Notes: generated by a model not told the origin, from the letters alone. Positions 7,675 to 16,336 are shown, numbered from the stretch's first letter. The stretch is 64,000 bases of DNA from Bin87 sp965204685 (GCA_965204685.1 OZ242004.1:1860001-1924000), one strand, 5' to 3'. Numbers and translations are program-made.

Positions 7675-8694
7675 TCATTCGCGTGTTCCGACGGCCAGGT
7701 AATCATCCAGCTCGGCCAATAGCTCAGCGCGCCGTCTGGCTTGGAGAAACGATGCATCGAACGAGTTACGAGCCATGTGCGCCAACGTCGCGTCGCAGAT
7801 GCCCAGGTGGTCCTGCATGGCCTGGTAATTCTCGTTGACGTACCCGCCAAAATAAGCCGGGTCGTCGGAGTTCAGGGTCACCAACAGCCCCGCGTCCAGC
7901 ATCTTCCGCAGCGGGTGATGGCCAAGCTCATCAACCACGCCCAGCCTGTGGTTGGAGAGAGGACAAACGGTCAGCGGTATTCCCATTTCGGCCAGTCGGG
8001 CAGTCAGCGCCGGGTCCTCCAATGCCCGGTTGCCGTGGTCGATGCGTTGCACTCCCAGCACGTCCACCGCCTCTGCCACGTAATCGGGCGGCCCCTCCTC
8101 TCCGGCATGGGCGACGCATTTGAAACCGGCCGCCCGCGCTGCCGCGAAAACGCGCGCGAACTTGCTCGGAGGATTGCCCGATTCGCCGGAGTCAAGCCCG
8201 ACGGCATGAATTGCGCTCCGGAACGGCAGCGCCCGCTTCAACATGGCGAATGCGTCCGCTTCATCAAGGTGCCGCAGAAAGCACATGATCAGTCGCGAGG
8301 AGATGCCGTGCTGCCGGTGAGCGTAGGTCAAACCACTCCCGATGCCGCGACAAACCGCCGCGAAAGCCACGCCTCGAGCGGTGTGCGCCTGTGGATCGAA
8401 GAAAATCTCGGCGTGGCGCACGTTCTGGTCAGCCAGGCGGTCAAAATAGGCCGCAGTCAACTCGCGGAAGTCCCGTTCGGTGCGCAGGGCGTTGACGCCC
8501 TGGTAGTAGATGGCCAGGAAATCCTGAAGGCTGGAGAACTGGTAGGCCGAACGCGCCTCCTCCACAGTCGCGAACGGCAGGGAAACTCCGTTGCGCCGGG
8601 CGATGACCAGCATCTGCTCCGGTTCAAAGGTGCCTTCAATGTGAACGTGTAGCTCGGCCTTCGGCAGATTGCGTATGAATGGCGATACCGTCAT
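7675..8694 (-). CDS. Adenine deaminase (ADE-type, adenosine deaminase family)
   Basis: A 339-residue zinc metalloenzyme expected to convert adenine to hypoxanthine and ammonia in purine salvage. Zinc ligands are seen as H16 and H18 in ELHVHIEG, a His near 195 (AHAGEEG, which also holds the catalytic Glu) and an Asp near 275 (NSDDPAYFGGY). The HIEGTFEPE and DDPAYFGGY forms are closer to adenine deaminases of the yeast Aah1/Pseudomonas type than to adenosine deaminase, so adenine is the better substrate guess. Its 5' flank, from 8695 to about 9110, holds two dispersed palindromic repeats and no gene. It converges with the monooxygenase gene. Confidence 0.85.
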   Translation of the reverse strand: MTVSPFIRNLPKAELHVHIEGTFEPEQMLVIARRNGVSLPFATVEEARSAYQFSSLQDFLAIYYQGVNALRTERDFRELTAAYFDRLADQNVRHAEIFFDPQAHTARGVAFAAVCRGIGSGLTYAHRQHGISSRLIMCFLRHLDEADAFAMLKRALPFRSAIHAVGLDSGESGNPPSKFARVFAAARAAGFKCVAHAGEEGPPDYVAEAVDVLGVQRIDHGNRALEDPALTARLAEMGIPLTVCPLSNHRLGVVDELGHHPLRKMLDAGLLVTLNSDDPAYFGGYVNENYQAMQDHLGICDATLAHMARNSFDASFLQARRRAELLAELDDYLAVGTRE

Positions 8695-8722
8695 CGTAAC
8701 TGTTCAGACTTGCGGTGAAAGT

Positions 8723-8825
8723 GTCATTGCGAGCGAAGCGCGGCAATCTCGTCGGCGTAAGGGAGTCCTTCGGGGCAGACGTTGCTGCTACGGCGTCGAG
8801 ATTGCCGCGCTTCGCTCGCAATGAC
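8723..8825. repeat. MITE-like repeat B, copy 1 (perfect 29-base inverted ends)
   Basis: The two ends are perfect 29-base inverted repeats beginning GTCATTGCGAGCGAAGCGCG and ending in GGCAATCTCG at the inner side; the 45-base middle contains CAGACGTTGCTGCTACGGCG, which also occurs in the copy at 43438-43547. No coding capacity. The pattern is that of a non-autonomous mobile palindrome. Confidence 0.88.
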
Positions 8826-8956
8826 AACCCCCTGGGTTCTGAACGCTTACCCGTCATCGCGTGCTGGTGCTGCGGCCTGTGCAGAGCCTATGATCGGCCC
8901 ACCGCCGTTTCGTACGCTCGCCTCTTGTTGCGCGCCGGCTCACGTCCACCTCGTTT

Positions 8957-9047
8957 GTCATCGCGAGGGGCGAAGCGACGTGGCGATCCCGAAACCGGAG
9001 CAGGGGAATCTCCGGCAGCGAGATTGCTGCGTTTCGTTCGTAACGAC
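8957..9047. repeat. MITE-like repeat B, copy 2 (degenerate)
   Basis: A diverged copy: GTCATCGCGAGGGGCGAAGC at the left and CGAGATTGCTGCGTTTCGTT followed by CGTAACGAC at the right. Lies between copy 1 and the remnant of a flavin monooxygenase gene. The surrounding stretch 8695-9110 has no gene that I can see. Confidence 0.65.
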
Positions 9048-9110
9048 AATGGGTACGTAAGTGGGCACGCGCAAGTGAATGTCGGTTATTTCAATTAAGG
9101 ATAACATCGT

Positions 9111-9206
9111 ATCTGCGGCAACGACGTTCACATGGCCCACGAGGACGTGATGCCCTACGTGGAGATCCTGGGTACCAAGGTGATACCGGCGTTGAAGGAA
9201 GGTTGA
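9111..9206 (+). pseudogene. 3' remnant of an LLM-class flavin monooxygenase gene
   Basis: Thirty-one codons plus a stop reading ICGNDVHMAHEDVMPYVEIL then GTKVIPALKEG. This matches the last codons of the monooxygenase at 6429-7579 (GNEGNMPHEDVMRSVELLGTKVIPALKEG) residue by residue, with substitutions that show it is a diverged paralogue and not a fresh copy. There is an in-frame stop shortly upstream and no start codon. It begins about 60 bases after a repeat B element, suggesting that the rest of the gene was lost in a rearrangement at the repeat. Confidence 0.8.
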
Positions 9207-9326
9207 TGAGTTCGTCGCTGAGCCGAAGTTGATAGGTGCGGGTTTTCGAACCGGAGCCTTTTGGTTATCCTCATCGGAATGGTACGCTTGTGGTGGCAAC
9301 AGCACGGTTGGTATGAGGAAACATAC

Positions 9327-9554
9327 ATGGCTACATCGGTTGACCTTTCACCCGAAACCGAAGAGCGTATCGATTTTCTCGCTGCGCACACCGGACGCTC
9401 GAAATCCTTGCTTCTTAGCCAGATCATCGAAAGCGGACTTGAAGATGTCGGGGACTATTACCTTGCATCGGAAGTTTTGGAACGCGTCCGCAGCGGGCGG
9501 GAACGTACTCACACCGCCGCAGAGGTAAGGCGGGAGCTTGACCTGGACGATTGA
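9327..9554 (+). CDS. Ribbon-helix-helix antitoxin (RelB/CopG type)
   Basis: A 75-residue DNA-binding antitoxin. The ATG at 9327 is chosen over upstream starts because the fold begins there (MATSVDLSPETEERIDFLAA) and GAGGAAA precedes it. The N-terminal strand (SVDLS) and two helices (EERIDFLAAHTG, KSLLLSQIIESGLEDV) form the ribbon-helix-helix DNA-binding dimer; the C-terminal half (EVLERVRSGRERTHTAAEVRRELD) should wrap around and neutralise the toxin. The toxin gene overlaps its 3' end but carries a nonsense codon. The antitoxin is expected to repress its own promoter. Confidence 0.82.
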   Translation: MATSVDLSPETEERIDFLAAHTGRSKSLLLSQIIESGLEDVGDYYLASEVLERVRSGRERTHTAAEVRRELDLDD

Positions 9555-9810
9555 GTATTCTGACACCGCCAGGGATTAGTTGCGCCGGTTGGACAGGCAG
9601 ATGGCCAGGCGCGTCGTGAACTTCATGGATGAGCGGGTGGCCACGCGAGACGACCCCCTCAGTATTGGGCGAGCCTTATCGGGACCAATGGGAGGACTTT
9701 GGCGGTATCGTGTCGGAGGATGCCGCATCGTGTGCGACGTTCAGGATAACATCATGCGTATCCTCGTGGTTCGCGTCGGCAGACGAGACAACGTGTATCG
9801 CTCACCTTAA
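9538..9810 (+). pseudogene. RelE-type mRNA interferase toxin, broken by an amber codon
   Basis: The reading frame begins at TTG 9538, overlapping the antitoxin gene, and reads LTWTIEYSDTARD, then TAG (9577-9579), then LRRLDRQMARRVVNFM continuing to 9810. The parts before and after the stop belong to one RelE family protein: EYSDTAR is the usual first strand, and LWRYRVGGCRIVCDVQ with ILVVRVGRRDNVY is the core and C-terminus. A CAG or GAG to TAG change at codon 14 explains the break. An internal start at TTG 9580 would give 76 residues without the first strand. The toxin is therefore probably inactive while the antitoxin is intact. Confidence 0.8.
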
Positions 9811-9826
9811 CGGCTTAATCCGATGC

Positions 9827-9850
9827 AGGGGCGAATAATCATTCGCCCCT
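9827..9850. terminator. Palindrome between convergent genes, terminator-like
   Basis: AGGGGCGAAT and ATTCGCCCCT form a perfect ten-base stem around AATC, between the broken toxin gene and the convergent Rieske gene. There is no strong T-run on either side, so it may be a dispersed palindrome used as a bidirectional terminator. Confidence 0.45.
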
Positions 9851-9879
9851 ACACTCTGTCTGTATGCGACGCGTCCCTG

Positions 9880-11184
9880 CTACTTCCCGTTCCGCGATTG
9901 CGATCCGTCGGGATAGAGGTCATTCCACAAAGCGTCGCGCCAGTCGACGCCCACCGGCAGGATCGCCTGCGACGGCCGCAGCATGTAGTAGTTGTCGCCG
10001 ACGCCGGGCGGCGATCCGCCCTCGGCCACCGTCCGCGCCGCCTGCAGCAACTGCCGCCTCGCGTAGATGATGGCCATGTCGGTGCGGCTCAGGTTTTCAC
10101 GCGACCGGTCCACGACGTAACCCATGCTCTCCTGCACTGCCACGTCCTGTGCGTTCACCCCGTCGATGCCGCTGAAGGTCTCCGTCTTCTGCACCGACCG
10201 GTTGATCATCCAGTTGTTATCCCGATTCACCCGGGTGCGGAAGTCGTCCAGCATGTGCTCCGGCCCGCGCCCGTAGCCGCGGTCCATGTCGATGCGTTCC
10301 TCCTCCTCAATGGGCTCATCGTAGGAGAGGTCCCAGTTCCAGACCATCACGTTGTGGTCGTCCATGGGCACCCACATGTGTCCGGAGGCGAGGAAGCCCA
10401 CGGGACCCGCCTGGCCGCGATAGCCGCGCTGGCTGGCCCGGATCTGGTGGAAGGGCATCACGAAGTGGTACGCCCGCACGTGGTTGCCCTCGTCGCCCAG
10501 CGAACGGATGCCGGCGTAGCGGTAGCCGTAGTCCGTGATGTCCACCTCCAGTTCCGGCGGCTTGCCCCGCACGTGGGGCGAGTCGACCCGCAGGCCGGCG
10601 TGGGGGGTGTCCACCCGCAGCGTGCGGTGCAGGATCGTGGCGTGCGCCGAGTCGATCCCGCCCTCCAGCGCCTGCAGCCAGTTGCACTCCTGGATGTTCT
10701 TGGTGACGTGGCGATGCGTAGCCGGCACGGCCGCCCACTCGAACTTCGGCGGCGGCGGCATGTGTTCTTTCGGGCCCATGTAGGCCCAGATGACGCCGCC
10801 CAACTCGATGGTCGGATAGGAAGTTGTCGTCATCTTGGAGGGAAAGTCGCTGTCCTCCGGCTCGTTCATCATGTCCACGCACTGCCCGTTCACGTCGAAC
10901 TTCCAGCCGTGGTAAACGCAGCGCAGGCCGCAGTCTTCATTGCGTCCCAGCCACAGCGACACCAGGCGGTGCGGGCAGAACTCGTCAAGCAGGCCGATGC
11001 GCCCGTCGGTGTCGCGGAAAGCCACCAGTTCCTCGCCTAGCAGCTTGACCCGAACCGGCTCTCCGTCCGGCTCCGCCAGCTCCCAGGATAGCAGGGCGGG
11101 CATCCAGTAGCGGCGCATCAGTTCGCCCATGGGCGTGCCTGCCCCGACTTGCGTGAGCGTTACATTCTCTGCTTGCGAAATCAT
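9880..11184 (-). CDS. Rieske [2Fe-2S] aromatic-ring oxygenase, large subunit
   Basis: A 434-residue oxygenase component of the phthalate dioxygenase/vanillate demethylase kind. The Rieske centre ligands are FCPH (about 69-72) and CVYHGW (about 89-94). The catalytic domain has the mononuclear iron motif in NWLQALEGGIDSAHATILH (about 170-188), with Asp and two His. It uses electrons from a separate reductase to hydroxylate or demethylate an aromatic or heterocyclic substrate; no reductase gene is next to it, although an FNR-type reductase gene lies at 33.4 kb. It is alone on its strand and starts with GAGGTATGCCC upstream of the ATG. The substrate is not determined. Confidence 0.9.
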   Translation of the reverse strand: MISQAENVTLTQVGAGTPMGELMRRYWMPALLSWELAEPDGEPVRVKLLGEELVAFRDTDGRIGLLDEFCPHRLVSLWLGRNEDCGLRCVYHGWKFDVNGQCVDMMNEPEDSDFPSKMTTTSYPTIELGGVIWAYMGPKEHMPPPPKFEWAAVPATHRHVTKNIQECNWLQALEGGIDSAHATILHRTLRVDTPHAGLRVDSPHVRGKPPELEVDITDYGYRYAGIRSLGDEGNHVRAYHFVMPFHQIRASQRGYRGQAGPVGFLASGHMWVPMDDHNVMVWNWDLSYDEPIEEEERIDMDRGYGRGPEHMLDDFRTRVNRDNNWMINRSVQKTETFSGIDGVNAQDVAVQESMGYVVDRSRENLSRTDMAIIYARRQLLQAARTVAEGGSPPGVGDNYYMLRPSQAILPVGVDWRDALWNDLYPDGSQSRNGK

Positions 11185-11296
11185 AGGGCATACCTCCTCT
11201 GGATAGCTGTCAGAGTAGCAGTAAATGGGCCGATTTGCTATGCTGGCGCAACCAAACTATCAACGGCCGGCGGGGTGCCCATCATAAGGACACAAG

Positions 11297-11560
11297 ATGA
11301 GCACGGTGGCTACACTAAGCAATATCCGCGTTGCCTTGCTACGGCAGGGTTATTCAGCCGAGATGGTTGACTCCATGCTGGACCTGCTCGGCATTATGAT
11401 GCTGGAGCGTTCTCTTGCATCAAAAGACGACGTTAGTGCGTTGCGGGATGAGCTGGCAGGGTTCAAAATCGATGTCATCGATAGATTTGCTCAACTACGC
11501 ACTGACATGAACCGGGAAATCGTCAATCTACGCAGCGAGATGAACCGGAAACGCCCCTAG
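11297..11560 (+). CDS. Small coiled-coil protein (DUF1640-like, without TM anchor)
   Basis: An 87-residue protein. The N-terminal half (STVATLSNIRVALLRQGYSAEMVDSMLDLLGIM) looks like a small helical head and the second half (KDDVSALRDELAGFKIDVIDRFAQLRTDMNREIVNLRSEMNRK) is a heptad coiled coil. Proteins of the DUF1640/CCDC90 kind have this order and then a C-terminal membrane helix; here translation stops right after the coiled coil, so it is either a short soluble variant or truncated. It is a single gene between the Rieske and amidohydrolase genes. Function unknown. Confidence 0.65.
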   Translation: MSTVATLSNIRVALLRQGYSAEMVDSMLDLLGIMMLERSLASKDDVSALRDELAGFKIDVIDRFAQLRTDMNREIVNLRSEMNRKRP

Positions 11561-11625
11561 CGACGCGCTTGGATTTCGTATCGGGGCGTGCGCTGCTAGT
11601 GCGGTGAATGGAAGGATTTTCCCCA

Positions 11626-12411
11626 ATGGAAATCGTCGATACCCACGTCCACATCGGCCGCGACCACTACGAACCGGTGGAGATGCTGCTGGCCCAGATG
11701 GAGCTGAACGGCGTCGCCAAGACCGTGTTGGTGCAGTCCACCGCCACCCTGGACAACTCCTACGTCTTGGAGTGCCGTCAGCGCTTCCCCGGACGCCTGG
11801 CCGTGGTTTGTCGCGTGGACGTGGACGACCCGGCGGCTCCCGACACCCTGGAAGGCCTGCGCGACGCCGGCGCCGAAACCTTGCGCATCCGCAACTTCCA
11901 CCGCTCGCCGGGAAACGACCCGCTGGCCGTGTGGCGCGCCGCCGCCCGATTGGGCATGTCCGTCAGCGTCGGCGGCCCGGCCGAGGGCTTTGCGTCCCCC
12001 GAGTTCGCCAGCCTGGTGGAAGAGCTGCCCGACCTCACCGTTATCATCGAGCACCTGGCCGGCATGGGCATCCACGCCATTGGCGCGCCGGAGATGCCGC
12101 CCGACGACGTGTTTCGGCAGTCCCTGACCCTGGCCCGCTTCCCGAATACGGTGATGAAGATCCACGGTATGGGCGAGATCAGCGATCCGCCCTTCCCCTA
12201 CCGGAACACGCCGCCCTACGTGCGCATGGCCTACGATGCCTTCGGTCCGGATCGCATGATCTGGGGCTCGGACTGGCCTCGGGTGACCAACCGTGAAGGG
12301 TACCGCAACTCCCTGCGTTACACCCGGCAGCAGCTGGAGGAATGGTGTCCCCAGGCTGACCTGACCAAGATATTCGGCGGCACCGCCCTCTCGTTGTGGT
12401 CATTTGCGTAG
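11626..12411 (+). CDS. Amidohydrolase-2 family metal-dependent hydrolase
   Basis: A 261-residue TIM-barrel hydrolase of the COG2159/COG3618 group. The ATG at 11626 is preferred because GGAAGGA lies nine bases upstream and the product begins directly with the first strand, MEIVDTHVHIG, which gives the HxH metal site. A later His (IIEHLAG, about residue 141) and Asp in WGSDWPR (about 217) complete the metal site. Related enzymes hydrolyse lactones such as 2-pyrone-4,6-dicarboxylate or decarboxylate aromatic acids, which fits a catabolic neighbourhood with a Rieske oxygenase on the other side. The exact substrate is not known. Confidence 0.85.
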   Translation: MEIVDTHVHIGRDHYEPVEMLLAQMELNGVAKTVLVQSTATLDNSYVLECRQRFPGRLAVVCRVDVDDPAAPDTLEGLRDAGAETLRIRNFHRSPGNDPLAVWRAAARLGMSVSVGGPAEGFASPEFASLVEELPDLTVIIEHLAGMGIHAIGAPEMPPDDVFRQSLTLARFPNTVMKIHGMGEISDPPFPYRNTPPYVRMAYDAFGPDRMIWGSDWPRVTNREGYRNSLRYTRQQLEEWCPQADLTKIFGGTALSLWSFA

Positions 12412-12536
12412 CGGGCTCGCATATCCACTCATTTGCGTCGCCATTGTGATTGTCAAAACGGAGTGCGCTGTCCTATGATTGACCGTAGTTTTGCGCCACC
12501 GAAGCGTGACATAGGAACCCAAGGAGGAAACGTTTG

Positions 12537-13709
12537 ATGAAGCGATACATAAAGTTCGTTGCCGGCGCGATGATGCTAGCCGGCATCGTGGCCGCGATGG
12601 CCTGCACCGGAGACGAGCCCACTGCGCCCGCTCCCGTCGCGGAACCCACGGCTCCCCCCGCCGCTGCAACCGCCATGCCCGAGCCTCCCACCGAAGCTGT
12701 TCCCACGCCCACCGAATCCCAGGACGTTCAGGTTGGCAACCGTCTCCAGACCGTGATGGATCGCGGTCACGTCATCTGTGCCAGCCGCAACGATGTTCCC
12801 GGCTACGGGTTCCTGGATGCCGGCGGCAATAACGTCGGCTTCGATATCGATCTCTGCCGCGCCCTTGCCGCCGCCGTCCTGAACGACCCGAATGCCATCG
12901 AGATCCGGCTGATCACCGCCGCCGAGCGCGGACCCACCATCCAGTCCGGCGAAGTGGATATGCTGGTGCGCACCGTTACCTGGACCACTTCCCGCGACGC
13001 CCAGTGGGGCAACTACGCCCAGACCATGTTCTACGACGGCCAGGGCTTCATGGTTAACAAGTCCCTGGGCATCAGCAGCGCGCTGGAACTCCATGATGCC
13101 TCGGTCTGCGTGACCCAGGGCACCACCACCGAGTTGAACCTGGCTGACTTCTCCAACCAGAACGATCTGCACATCGAAGCGCTGACCTTTGAAGATACCG
13201 CCGCCGTGGTCGCCGCCTACGAGAGCGGCCAGTGCGACGCCTTCACCAACGACCGCTCACAGCTGGCGGCGCTGGGTACCTCCCTCGCCAACCGCGACGA
13301 CCATGTCATTCTTCCGGAAACCATCTCCGAGGAACCGCTGGGACCGGTGGTCCCTCATGGCGACGACCAGTGGTTTGACATCGTCAAGACCGTGATGGCC
13401 ATCCTGATCTACGCCGAGGCCTATGGGGTTACGTCCGGCAACGTCGCGAGCACGGCCCCCGGCGACACCAAGGTGGACCGGCTGCTCGGAACCGAAGGGT
13501 CCTGGGGCCAGGAACCCCTGGGCCTCGACCAGATGACTGCCCAGAACGTGATCCGCGCCGTTGGCAACTACGGTGAGATCTACAACCGCAACCTGGGTCC
13601 AGATGGCATCAACCTGCCGCGGGAGAACGGGCGTAACGCCCTGTGGGCCAATGCTCCCTGCCAGGACTGCCCCAAGGGCGGCCAGATCTACGCGGCTCCC
13701 TTGCGCTAA
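12537..13709 (+). CDS. aapJ: Amino-acid ABC transporter, substrate-binding lipoprotein
   Basis: Periplasmic (or surface-anchored) binding protein of a polar amino acid importer. ATG 12537 is used because it has AAGGAGG nine bases upstream; a TTG directly before it is less likely. The signal peptide MKRYIKFVAGAMMLAGIVAAMAC ends in a lipobox with Cys23, followed by a Pro/Ala/Thr linker (about residues 27-60) typical of surface lipoproteins. The mature part is the SBP family 3 fold: VIVASRNDVPGYGF-type first strand (here VICASRNDVPGYG), GFDIDLCRALAAAV, and TFEDTAAVVAAYESGQCDAFTNDRSQLAA. It is followed by a strong terminator and then both permeases and the ATPase, an arrangement that gives more binding protein than channel. 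Confidence 0.9.
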   Translation: MKRYIKFVAGAMMLAGIVAAMACTGDEPTAPAPVAEPTAPPAAATAMPEPPTEAVPTPTESQDVQVGNRLQTVMDRGHVICASRNDVPGYGFLDAGGNNVGFDIDLCRALAAAVLNDPNAIEIRLITAAERGPTIQSGEVDMLVRTVTWTTSRDAQWGNYAQTMFYDGQGFMVNKSLGISSALELHDASVCVTQGTTTELNLADFSNQNDLHIEALTFEDTAAVVAAYESGQCDAFTNDRSQLAALGTSLANRDDHVILPETISEEPLGPVVPHGDDQWFDIVKTVMAILIYAEAYGVTSGNVASTAPGDTKVDRLLGTEGSWGQEPLGLDQMTAQNVIRAVGNYGEIYNRNLGPDGINLPRENGRNALWANAPCQDCPKGGQIYAAPLR

Positions 13710-13741
13710 CTGCACCTTCCTGCGTGAACGACGCAATTCAC

Positions 13742-13776
13742 GGGGTGACCGGTCCAGACCGGTCACCCCTGATTTT
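13742..13776 (+). terminator. Rho-independent terminator between binding protein and permease genes
   Basis: A perfect twelve-base stem (GGGGTGACCGGT with ACCGGTCACCCC) around CCAG, followed by TGATTTTT. Placed 33 bases after the binding-protein stop and before the permeases; partial read-through would give the usual excess of binding protein. Confidence 0.85.
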
Positions 13777-13867
13777 TGCCCGTCGCTACCGCCGGCGTTC
13801 CCGCGCGATTTGCGCTAAAATCTGGCCCACCTGAAAACACGGCAAAGTAGAACTCATCCCTTTTTCG

Positions 13868-15064
13868 ATGGCTGCCATACTCCAAAACCTCACCTACCAG
13901 GGCATCCCCATCTGGCGGCATGCCCTGGTCATCCAATGGACCGCGCAGATCCTGTCGGGGTTCCTGGTGGTCTTTCTGGTCGCCTGGTTCTTCTTCAACA
14001 TCGCCAACGCCATTGACGAGCGGGAAATTCCCTACGGGTTCAGCTTCCTGGAGCGCGCTTACCAGACGCCCATCGGCCAGCACTTTCTCGACTACGAGAC
14101 GTCGGACACGTTCCTGTACGCCTTCGCCGTCGCCGCGGTCAATACCATCGTGGTCTCCATCGTTGGCGTCATCCTGGCCACGCTGCTCGGGATCTTCGTC
14201 GGAGTGTGCCGGTTGTCAGGAAACTGGCTAGTGGCCAAGGTGGCCCTGGTCTATATCGAGTTCTTTCGCAACGTTCCCCTGCTCATTCAGCTTTACTTCT
14301 GGTTCTACATCGTGCTGGCGCTGCCTCCGGTTCGCGAGGGCTACGTTATCGCCAATCGGGTGTATATCAACAACGCCGGCGTTTCCATACCTTTCCCATT
14401 CCCCGATGGAGCGGCTGCTGTCCTTTTCTGGATCGTCCTTGCGGTGGCCGGCATAATCGCCGGGACCGCGGTCCATCGCAGCCTGACCCAGCGCGAGGCT
14501 GCCACCGGCCAGTCGTCCTATCCCCTGATCGGCGGGTTCGCCACCGCCATCGTCGTCGGAGCCGTGGCGTGGCTGGTTATCGGCTTTGTCGCCGGCGCTC
14601 CCCTGGTCGTGTCTCAGCCGGCTCCCCAGGGCGCCTTCGGGCGAATAGCGGGCGGCTTTACCGTGTCGGGCGGCTTGATGGCCCTGCTGATCGGACTGGT
14701 GATGTACACCTCGTCATTCATCGCCGAAATTGTGCGGGCCGGCATCCAGTCCGTGGGCCGGGGACAGATCGAAGCGGCCCGCGCCCTGGGCCTCTCTCCC
14801 CTGAGCACCCTGCGCCAGGTCACCTTCCCCCAGGCCCTGCGGGTTATCATTCCGCCTTTGATCAGCCAGTGTCTCAATCTTACCAAGAACAGCAGCCTGG
14901 CCGGCGCCATCGGTTTCGCCGATCTCACCAACGTCGCCAAGACGATGACGCAGACCGCACCTGCCATCTCCATTTTCATCCTCATTATGGCAGCCTATCT
15001 GGCTATGAGCCTGACCTACTCGCTGATCGGCAACCTGTACAACCGCCACATCCGCATCGCGTGA
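13868..15064 (+). CDS. aapQ: Amino-acid ABC transporter, permease subunit 1
   Basis: A 398-residue inner-membrane permease of the HisM family, long form as in AapQ. An N-terminal helix (about 21-42) is followed by the conserved permease domain: VNTIVVSIVGVILATLLGIFVGVC and the ATPase-contacting EAA loop EAARALGLSPLSTLRQVTFPQAL (about 300-322). A large insert between (about 135-245) with extra helices is characteristic of the Aap/Bzt type. Together with the next gene it forms the channel for polar amino acids, driven by the ATPase at 16868-17626. The start has no clear ribosome-binding site. The next permease begins ten bases after its stop. Confidence 0.9.
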   Translation: MAAILQNLTYQGIPIWRHALVIQWTAQILSGFLVVFLVAWFFFNIANAIDEREIPYGFSFLERAYQTPIGQHFLDYETSDTFLYAFAVAAVNTIVVSIVGVILATLLGIFVGVCRLSGNWLVAKVALVYIEFFRNVPLLIQLYFWFYIVLALPPVREGYVIANRVYINNAGVSIPFPFPDGAAAVLFWIVLAVAGIIAGTAVHRSLTQREAATGQSSYPLIGGFATAIVVGAVAWLVIGFVAGAPLVVSQPAPQGAFGRIAGGFTVSGGLMALLIGLVMYTSSFIAEIVRAGIQSVGRGQIEAARALGLSPLSTLRQVTFPQALRVIIPPLISQCLNLTKNSSLAGAIGFADLTNVAKTMTQTAPAISIFILIMAAYLAMSLTYSLIGNLYNRHIRIA

Positions 15065-15073
15065 GTCCAACCG

Positions 15074-16336
15074 GTGTCCACCGTTACCGAACCCGCAACT
15101 ACTTACCTGCCGCCGCCGCGTTCTGAGATCGGCCTGGTGGGGTGGCTTCGCGCCAACCTGTTCAGCACCTGGTTCAACTCCGCTCTCACGGTTGTGGTCG
15201 GAGTGTTGGCGGTCTGGGCTCTGTGGTACGGCCTGCGTTGGCTGTTCATCGACGCCGACTTCACCGTGATCAGGACCTTGGGTGGCCTGCTCGTCATCGG
15301 CCAGTACAACACCGAGCAGGCCTGCCCCGGACAAAACTGTTTCTGGCGGCCCCAGGCCGCCCTGCTGCTGGTGACCCTGCTGCTGGGAATGTCGTGGGGA
15401 GTGGCCGGCGGCGGCTTGACCCGGCGCATTGCGATCATCGTCACCGCGGTGGTCGCGCTGTTTGCGTTTCTGCCTTACAGCCTGGAACGCATGGGATGGG
15501 ACGTGCGCCTGCTCCTCCTGGCCAATGTGCCGTCTCTGCTGCTGGGTTGGGCGCTGGCCCGTTACACTCGATTGGGCACTTGGGGTTGGGTCGCCATCCT
15601 CAGCGTGGCCGCGTTCCTGCTGACCCTGGTGCTCCTGCGCGGACTTCCCGGAGTTCCCGGTCTGCAGCCGGTCTCCGTGTTGTACTGGGGCGGGTTGATG
15701 CTGAACCTCCTGCTGGCGGTGGCCGGCATCGTCGTCAGCTTCCCCATCGGGATCGCGCTGGCCCTGGGCCGGCGCAGCCGGCTTCCCGTGGTCAAGCTGC
15801 TGTGCGTCGTGTTCATCGAGGTCTTCCGGGGCGTACCCCTGATAACCTTGCTCTTCATGTCGCAGGTCCTGGTGCCGCTGGCGTTCCCGGAAAACTTCCC
15901 GCTCAACGCCCTGCTGCGCGCTGCCATCATCATTACGCTCTTCAGCGCCGCCTACATGGCGGAAAACATTCGCGGCGGATTGCAGGCGCTCCATCCGGGG
16001 CAGGCTGAAGCCGCTCGGGCGTTGGGACTGCCCGGCTGGCAGACCACCTTGTTGATCTCGCTGCCTCAGGCCATCCGCAACGTCATCCCGGCCATAGTGG
16101 GCCAGTTCATCGCGCTGTTCAAGGACACCAGTCTCGTCTATATCATCGGGATGCAGGACATCGTCGAACTCAGCCGCAAGTTCGCTACCACCTACGTCGA
16201 AAATGGCATGCTCCCGTACCTGGATGACGTGCAGGAGGTGTTCATCTTCCTGGCCTTTGTGTTCTGGATATTCTGCTACGGGATGTCCTACGTCAGTGCC
16301 CGCATCGAGCGACACCTGGGGGTGGGAGAACGGTAG
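15074..16336 (+). CDS. aapM: Amino-acid ABC transporter, permease subunit 2
   Basis: A 420-residue permease, partner of the preceding one. GTG 15074 is the likely start. Multiple membrane helices, then the permease core from about residue 210 with VCVVFIEVFRGVPLITLLFMSQ, the EAA loop AEAARALGLPGWQTTLLISLPQAIR (about 310-334) and VGQFIALFKDTSLVYIIGM near the C-terminus, as in AapM/BztC. It is the second half of the heterodimeric channel. The ATPase gene of the operon follows only after an unrelated small membrane gene. Confidence 0.9.
   Translation: MSTVTEPATTYLPPPRSEIGLVGWLRANLFSTWFNSALTVVVGVLAVWALWYGLRWLFIDADFTVIRTLGGLLVIGQYNTEQACPGQNCFWRPQAALLLVTLLLGMSWGVAGGGLTRRIAIIVTAVVALFAFLPYSLERMGWDVRLLLLANVPSLLLGWALARYTRLGTWGWVAILSVAAFLLTLVLLRGLPGVPGLQPVSVLYWGGLMLNLLLAVAGIVVSFPIGIALALGRRSRLPVVKLLCVVFIEVFRGVPLITLLFMSQVLVPLAFPENFPLNALLRAAIIITLFSAAYMAENIRGGLQALHPGQAEAARALGLPGWQTTLLISLPQAIRNVIPAIVGQFIALFKDTSLVYIIGMQDIVELSRKFATTYVENGMLPYLDDVQEVFIFLAFVFWIFCYGMSYVSARIERHLGVGER

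Noticed and set aside
8723..8825. Repeat B as a transcription terminator
   Set aside because: No T-run on either side, and the same unit occurs in several unrelated intergenic positions, so it was listed as a mobile-type repeat.
9577..9579. TAG in the RelE gene as a pyrrolysine codon
   Set aside because: No reason to expect pyrrolysine in such a toxin; a nonsense mutation is much simpler.
14714..16315. 533-codon minus-strand frame opposite the permease genes
   Set aside because: Gln/His/Asp-rich antisense product; the permeases on the other strand have clear motifs and membrane helices.
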